From Burkholderia sp. (GTDB lineage: Bacteria > Pseudomonadota > Gammaproteobacteria > Burkholderiales > Burkholderiaceae), in NCBI RefSeq assembly GCF_018375725.1, contig NZ_JAHACR010000025.1, positions 1-26,985 of the forward strand: DNA of 26,985 nucleotides, in the 5' to 3' direction. A model generated the notes under the pieces. The model searched no databases, had not been told where the DNA came from, and saw only the letters and a program-made list of their open reading frames with translations. Below, in pieces: positions 23,283 through 26,985 of this stretch. The position numbers and the translations under genes were made by a program. How positions within the stretch are numbered: position 1 is the stretch's first letter; the number at the start of each line of letters is the position of its first letter.

Positions 23283-24209
23283 TTAATTGCCGCGCATAAG
23301 GCTTTTGTAAGATGGCTCGCCAATCATTCGAATAATGGAATTGACATATTCCGGCTCAATCGAAATCGCGAATGCTAATAGCCCTCGCAGCTTCTTCGTG
23401 TCGTCTAGCGATAGAGTGCCGAGGTTAAAGCGATGCGCCATTGCTCTCATTAGCCGCTTTTTTTCGCGACCCAGAGAAACAGATCCTTCGTTTGTTAAAA
23501 TGAGTCCAGTTAGTTGTCGCTGAAATTTTTTCGAAGTAAAAACACTCTTCTCTTCGTTTAGAGTCAGTCTTGGATAGTCAAGTTGACGACACGTTTCCCT
23601 AACAAAATTCTGCAACTCGTCGAGAATGTGCGGAGTATTTGTGGAGAACGCGAGATCATCAGCATATCGCGTATATTGAACGCCCGCGGCATTGCAATAA
23701 TCTGAAGCTATCGTATCAAAATGGAACATGACGGTGTTCGATACCGACGGAGAGCTCGGTGCTCCGATAGAGAGACGCATATCCTGATTTTCGCTATCAT
23801 ATCGGAAAAGCAGCCTCGTGATTGCTACCTTGTCCGCTTCGGAGATTTCAGTATGCCGCGTCAAGTGCTGCCTGAAGTCGTTCGCTTTGATAGATGGGAA
23901 GAAGTCCCTAAAGTCCAATTTTAGAAGATATTTCTTGGTTGCATGCTCTTTGGCATGATCTTTAATTCCCAGATCGGGTCGGTAAGCCATTGCGGCCTGA
24001 TGAACAGGCAGCGCGTTAATATAGTTGGCCACTATCCACCGCTGCACGAGTTTGAGTTCGGCAGTCGGTTGAGCTATTTGACGCAGGCCACGACCATTAC
24101 GCTTTTCAATTAAGTGAATTTTGTAACGACGAGGTGCTGTTTCGATCATCGACGCAGCTTCTGCGCGCGAAAGAGGGAAGGCCGCTTGCAATCGATCAAT
24201 TAGATTCAT
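23283..24209 (-). CDS. Retron reverse transcriptase (Ec86/St85 type)
   Basis: This 308-aa retron RNA-directed DNA polymerase makes the branched msDNA from its cognate non-coding RNA. Motifs are LDFRDFFPSI with catalytic Asp99, SIGAPSSPSVSN (147-158), the catalytic Y182-A-D-D185 box, and RQLTGL (231-236) equivalent to the retron VTG motif. GIKDHAKEH at 81-89 corresponds to the retron-specific NAxxH region, here with His for Asn. The length fits retron RTs (about 300-320 aa). The ATG at 24209 is preferred because GGGGAGGTG precedes it; an ATG at 24224 lies inside that site. Its start overlaps the effector gene by 14 bases. The region is AT-rich compared with its neighbours. Confidence 0.93.
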   Translation of the reverse strand: MNLIDRLQAAFPLSRAEAASMIETAPRRYKIHLIEKRNGRGLRQIAQPTAELKLVQRWIVANYINALPVHQAAMAYRPDLGIKDHAKEHATKKYLLKLDFRDFFPSIKANDFRQHLTRHTEISEADKVAITRLLFRYDSENQDMRLSIGAPSSPSVSNTVMFHFDTIASDYCNAAGVQYTRYADDLAFSTNTPHILDELQNFVRETCRQLDYPRLTLNEEKSVFTSKKFQRQLTGLILTNEGSVSLGREKKRLMRAMAHRFNLGTLSLDDTKKLRGLLAFAISIEPEYVNSIIRMIGEPSYKSLMRGN

Positions 24210-25146
24210 GCGGCACCTCCCCATGGATTTGTTCGTAAGCCTTCCTTCGAGCCGTCTCTTTTTTTAACAGCTCAAAGGTGGCCATTTTGAAGCGGGTTCG
24301 ATCAAATTTCTCTTCCGGATTTGCGGAATCATAATCGAGATAGAACTGCCGATTTTGCCGCGGAGCGATCAAATATTTCTGTGTATATTGCTGACGTTCG
24401 GCAATCAAGTTAAAAAGTTTGAGCTGGCCAGCGAGTCGGCGAAATGTGTTTCGATCGATGCTGACACCCATGAATTCCAAAATTCCGAGCGCTTCAGTTT
24501 CAGTGAGTGCGCCAAATAATTCGATGGCATCGGCAATTAACAGGAGTTGATCTCTAATCCGAAGAGGAGAAAGCAATTCTCGCTTCGGATGATCATTGAC
24601 CTTTGCCTCAAGAGCCTCGGCGACGATTGACGCCTCGTCGTAAAATTTTTCAACTGAATTGGAATCAATAACACACACAGATGCGTCTGAATGAGTTCCA
24701 GTAAGTTTTTTAAGTGGCCCATGCGCAATGAACGAATCTTGCTGGAAATACGAGTTGCTAACTACAACAAGTAAACGCTCAGATAGGACGTCGTCCATAC
24801 AAAACGCTCCCAACTCTGCAAGCGAACCTGGGCTTTCGGAAAATAACAAAATCGCCCCTGACAGGGCGCCGGCATCACGTTCGAATTCAACGAGATTCTG
24901 ATACCCCTCAAAGCGATTCCATTCTGGGAAATACTCCGGAAGCTGAAATTGCTCAACAAGAGGATGTGAATTATCGCTCGCCCAGTTAAGGAAGGCATTT
25001 CTGAACGAGGAATTTCGATGCTCTGGCTCGATGCCGATCGGGCCTCCGCCGAAAATCAGGATGATTTTCGGGCGACGACGAAGCCGCGTCTTAGCTGGCG
25101 CAACACTATTTTTGAAGTTTTGTAATGCGTCAGCAAGCAAGGTCAA
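24196..25146 (-). CDS. Retron effector, nucleoside deoxyribosyltransferase-like plus winged helix
   Basis: This 316-aa effector matches the retron Ec86/St85 type. The N-terminal half has a Rossmann-like nucleotide fold: IILIFGGGPIGIEPEHR (28-44), SGAILLFSESPGSLAELGAF with Glu111 in the site where deoxyribosyltransferases and N-glycosidases have a catalytic Glu. The C-terminal half (about 195-275) is winged-helix-like. In known systems the RT-msDNA complex holds this toxin inactive and phage triggers release, leading to NAD or nucleotide hydrolysis. The start is TTG at 25146; the codon before it is TAA, no ATG lies nearby, and AGG sits seven bases upstream. A second TTG two codons on is an alternative. 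The end overlaps the RT gene. Confidence 0.87.
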   Translation of the reverse strand: MTLLADALQNFKNSVAPAKTRLRRRPKIILIFGGGPIGIEPEHRNSSFRNAFLNWASDNSHPLVEQFQLPEYFPEWNRFEGYQNLVEFERDAGALSGAILLFSESPGSLAELGAFCMDDVLSERLLVVVSNSYFQQDSFIAHGPLKKLTGTHSDASVCVIDSNSVEKFYDEASIVAEALEAKVNDHPKRELLSPLRIRDQLLLIADAIELFGALTETEALGILEFMGVSIDRNTFRRLAGQLKLFNLIAERQQYTQKYLIAPRQNRQFYLDYDSANPEEKFDRTRFKMATFELLKKETARRKAYEQIHGEVPHESN

Positions 25147-25307
25147 TTACCTAAATTAGGCACGAAACCGGCATGCGCCGAATCGGGACCTACTGGACAC
25201 GGATTCGGCGCATGCCGGTTTCGTGCCGTTAATGTAGTCCACTGCAGCTCAGTCTGGCGAAACGCCCGACAATTGATAGCGAAATATCTGCTACCGCGCG
25301 TAATTGA
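25143..25307 (-). ncRNA. Retron msr-msd non-coding RNA
   Basis: Immediately upstream of the effector on the same strand lies a stretch with the plan of a retron RNA. Arm a1 TCAATTAC (25307-25300) is complementary over 8 bases to arm a2 GTAATTGA (25150-25143), which overlaps the effector start. Between them come two small hairpins (GGTAGC/GCTATC at 25295-25275 and GGCG/CGCC at 25266-25256), as in msr. Then a perfect 26-bp stem (25227-25202 and 25184-25159, 17-base loop) is extended by ATTA/TAAT and CTA/TAG, which would be the msd. TAGC at 25293-25290 may hold the branching guanosine. A 165-nt RNA and an msDNA of roughly 80 nt are expected. The boundaries are approximate. Confidence 0.72.
25159..25227. 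repeat. 26-bp perfect inverted repeat (msd hairpin)
   Basis: The arms GGCACGAAACCGGCATGCGC.. (25159-25184) and their exact complement (25202-25227) are 26 of 26 paired, around a 17-base loop with no strong internal pairing. The arms are far more GC-rich than the AT-rich coding region beside them. This is the probable reverse-transcribed stem of the retron. Confidence 0.93.
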
Positions 25308-25758
25308 GTCCTGATTGTCGCAAATAAGTACATCCATGGCAATGGGTGTGTGCCTGACGCGCCGGGCGCCTCGTACGGGGCTCAGGCTGCGACACGCCGA
25401 AAAATGGGGCGCCAAGAAAGATGGAAGACGGGGGCGCGGCGGAAATCAGGAAGCGATCGAATGGCGGCGACAGATTGGTGTTCGGGGAGATAAGCCGAAT
25501 GGCCGCACGCTGGCGTTGCTCTTTTCCCAGCTTCAGCCCGCTACACTGGCAACATTTCAACCGGTCAGGGGACGGTCATGATCGAACGCAGGTTGGTTCA
25601 TCTGGCAGCAGCTGTCGGAGCGGCATCGTGCTCGTGCGTGTCGTCGTTTCACGTACGGTGCGCCGCAAGCTCAATGAAGCAATGCAGGCGCTTGACGAAG
25701 CGGCAGCCTCGGTCGAGGCAACTGCGCCACTTGGACAGCTGCGCGGCTTGATCTTGCG
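25308..25758. other. Unassigned region between retron and HAD gene
   Basis: No gene is supported with confidence. A plus-strand open frame from 25421 to 25870 has a protein-like part (RTVRRKLNEAMQALDEAAAS, about 25650-25710), but it has no start site and overlaps the HAD gene. A promoter for the retron RNA should lie just right of 25307 on the minus strand; no clear consensus was found. Confidence 0.35.
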
Positions 25759-26415
25759 TTACGACAGCTCGACCGATCCCGTCTGGCTCGTTGGCAAGGA
25801 ATCTGAATTAGCACGGAGTGTTGGAAGAACCTCGGCCAGCGTCCGGATGGTTGCTGCGACCTGCGGGTGATTTTCCCGTCCACGCCGGTTCAAATGCAGT
25901 GCGTGCAGGCCACTTGCCAATGCGCCTTCATAGTCGTCAGTGATTGTGTCACCCACCATCAGTGCTTCGCTAGCCGTTACGCCGAGCTGTTCACACATGG
26001 ACCAAAAGATGCGCGGATCCGGCTTCAGGTGGCCGACTTCAAACGACCATGCGTGGGCATCCGGCGCAAACGGCAACAGCCGTAACAACGGTTCCGCGTA
26101 TGGCGCGGCCAGATTTGACACGATACCGATCCGGAAGCCAGCCGCCCCCAAGGCTTCCAGCACCTCGATGGTTTCCGGATACAGTTCAATGCTCGCCAGC
26201 TCAGTCTCAAGCTCCTCCTCCAGCTTGGCCAGATCGACGCCCTGCACATGCAGTTCGTGCGCGGCATCGCGCAGCGAGAGCGCCCGAGTCATGACCAGTT
26301 CGCGCGCGCGCCGACGATCCGGAGAAAACTGGGCAAGCTGGGCAAATGGCCGACGTTTGATGCGAATGTCACAGAGGGTGCCGAAGGCGTCGAAGAAAAC
26401 GGCGTTGAGTGACAT
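25759..26415 (-). CDS. HAD-superfamily hydrolase
   Basis: This 218-aa protein of the haloacid dehalogenase superfamily has motif I FFDAFGTLCD (nucleophile Asp near residue 9), motif II IVSNLAAPY, the motif III lysine in HLKPDPRIF, and motif IV VGDTITDDYEGAL. The DxFGT form and the helical cap between motifs I and II resemble 2-haloacid dehalogenase or YjjG-like phosphatases. The substrate is unknown. ATG at 26415 begins the domain; a longer frame to 26634 is not conserved. It is downstream of the ribbon-helix-helix-like gene on the same strand (67-bp gap), perhaps as one unit carried by the mobile element. Confidence 0.85.
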   Translation of the reverse strand: MSLNAVFFDAFGTLCDIRIKRRPFAQLAQFSPDRRRARELVMTRALSLRDAAHELHVQGVDLAKLEEELETELASIELYPETIEVLEALGAAGFRIGIVSNLAAPYAEPLLRLLPFAPDAHAWSFEVGHLKPDPRIFWSMCEQLGVTASEALMVGDTITDDYEGALASGLHALHLNRRGRENHPQVAATIRTLAEVLPTLRANSDSLPTSQTGSVELS

Positions 26416-26482
26416 GGTATGGACCCCATCAATGGCCCTGGTGACTGAGACCTGGTCGCCACCGAGGTGGCGAGATTGCGCA

Positions 26483-26830
26483 TTATGCGTCGTTTCCGCC
26501 CTCGCTTGCGAGGGCATCGTCAACGTGTCCGGCAAACACTGCCCGGCGTTTTCTGCCCACAAATTCTTTCGCGAACGATTCAAGGAATCCGGTATATCGG
26601 CGTGAGCCAACGATGGCTGCCGCTTCCTTGTCAAAGATCTCAGGGGTGGCCTGGAACATGAAGCGGATCAGCTGATCGACCTGCGCGATCACCAACTGGA
26701 CATCATCCCCCACGCGAGCCGTTTCCGTCAGCGTACGAACTATGGTTGCGGCCAGACGGCCCTCCATTGCGTGCAGTTCTTCCACGATCGATTCATTGGC
26801 TAGGTACTTCTCGATCGCTACCGCCATCAC
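26483..26830 (-). CDS. Ribbon-helix-helix-like protein, probably 5'-truncated by an IS
   Basis: The 115 codons from ATG at 26830 have no known enzymatic motif. The same frame remains open upstream to about 26892, and the extra residues NLKARLKAEADARSTSVSAV lead into MAVAIEKYLAN. Together they look like the helix-turn-helix part of a ribbon-helix-helix DNA-binding domain. The N-terminal strand and the true start are missing because an IS3-type end begins at 26893. The rest is helical (IVRTLTETARVGDDVQLVIAQ). The normal form could be a plasmid or integrative-element accessory protein. The remnant may be non-functional. Confidence 0.6.
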   Translation of the reverse strand: MMAVAIEKYLANESIVEELHAMEGRLAATIVRTLTETARVGDDVQLVIAQVDQLIRFMFQATPEIFDKEAAAIVGSRRYTGFLESFAKEFVGRKRRAVFAGHVDDALASEGGNDA

Positions 26831-26892
26831 GGCCGAAACAGACGTTGATCTTGCATCCGCCTCCGCTTTCAGACGAGCTTTCAGATTGGAGT

Positions 26893-26985
26893 TGCCCCTG
26901 TAATACCGGACACGGCATCACACTAAGGTTGCTGAATCCATCGAGCGCCGGAACTCGCGAGGCGAGCGGTATTTCAGCGCGCTAT
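26893..26985 (-). mobile_element. IS3-family insertion sequence, right end (runs off the window)
   Basis: Plus-strand TGCCCCTGTAATACCGGACA at 26893-26912 looks like an IS3-family terminal repeat starting TG. It is followed on the minus strand by the end of a transposase. It interrupts the 5' end of the ribbon-helix-helix-like gene. The other end is outside the window. Confidence 0.65.
26918..26985 (-). CDS. IS3-family transposase OrfB, C-terminal fragment
   Basis: The last 21 residues, SALKYRSPREFRRSMDSATL then V and stop, match the typical IS3-family OrfB ending (HSALxYRSPxEF). The rest of the integrase-core domain lies beyond the right edge. Confidence 0.75.
   Translation of the reverse strand, partial: SALKYRSPREFRRSMDSATLV

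Larger units (their letters stand above)
18754..26985. mobile_element. Genomic island inserted at tRNA-Met (left part)
   Basis: To the right of the tRNA-Met fragment the composition changes from very GC-rich to mixed and locally AT-rich. The genes are accessory: a toxin-antitoxin pair, an OLD nuclease, a retron, IS3 remnants and a ribbon-helix-helix-like gene. No integrase is seen in the window; it is expected near the intact tRNA at the far end. The right boundary is not in the window. Confidence 0.75.

Noticed and set aside
25421..25870. 149-codon plus frame between retron and HAD gene
   Set aside because: No start site, low-complexity beginning, and it overlaps the end of the HAD gene; kept only as an unassigned region.
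1..26985. CRISPR array
   Set aside because: No regularly spaced direct repeats were seen anywhere in the window.

Overview
The window is GC-rich (strong G/C third positions in nearly every gene) up to about position 18750. Its gene content (glpD-glpK, glpR, gamma-glutamyltransferase, RhlE, paired c-type cytochromes, CopD, a large bifunctional penicillin-binding protein, a DAACS symporter and an extra IF-1) points to a betaproteobacterium, most likely Burkholderia. The genus is inferred from remembered gene order and from the tRNA-Met-like sequence; no search was run.

Positions 1-18750 read as core chromosome. On the minus strand lie glycerol kinase (start only), glycerol-3-phosphate dehydrogenase and the DeoR-type repressor GlpR. 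A small lipoprotein and a 65-aa protein sit between them. A cluster of TTCG/CGAA dyads overlaps a good promoter upstream of glpD and is the probable GlpR operator. Next come a gamma-glutamyltransferase with its own terminator, a ferritin-like diiron protein, a small split-barrel-like protein, RhlE, and a two-gene cytochrome c operon (diheme then triheme) with a strong terminator. The cytochrome operon diverges from a CopD-like membrane protein across a region holding a GCGAC-N5-GTCGC dyad. A 1029-aa transglycosylase/transpeptidase, a dicarboxylate or amino-acid symporter and an IF-1 paralogue complete this part.

At 18754-18800 there is only the 3' 47 bases of a tRNA-Met(CAU) gene, next to its terminator. 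This is the footprint of a genomic island integrated in that tRNA, so everything to the right is read as island. Composition becomes clearly less GC-rich, and strikingly AT-rich around 23280-25150. In order the island carries: an XRE-ImmA/IrrE metallopeptidase with a DUF4411 PIN-like partner (a probable toxin-antitoxin pair driven by a TATAAT promoter and probably leaderless); a transposon-end-like inverted repeat; an OLD-family ATPase-TOPRIM nuclease; an IS3-type remnant; a complete retron; a HAD-family hydrolase; a ribbon-helix-helix-like gene whose 5' end appears cut off by an IS3-family element; and the end of that element at the window edge.

The main discovery is the retron at 23283-25307 (minus strand). 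It has a non-coding RNA with a 26-bp perfect hairpin and short flanking complementary arms, an effector combining a nucleoside-deoxyribosyltransferase-like domain with a C-terminal winged helix, and a YADD reverse transcriptase overlapping the effector gene. This is the Ec86/St85 (type II-A) layout. With the OLD nuclease and the toxin-antitoxin pair it forms an anti-phage defence island. No integrase is visible in the window; it and the intact tRNA-Met should lie further right.
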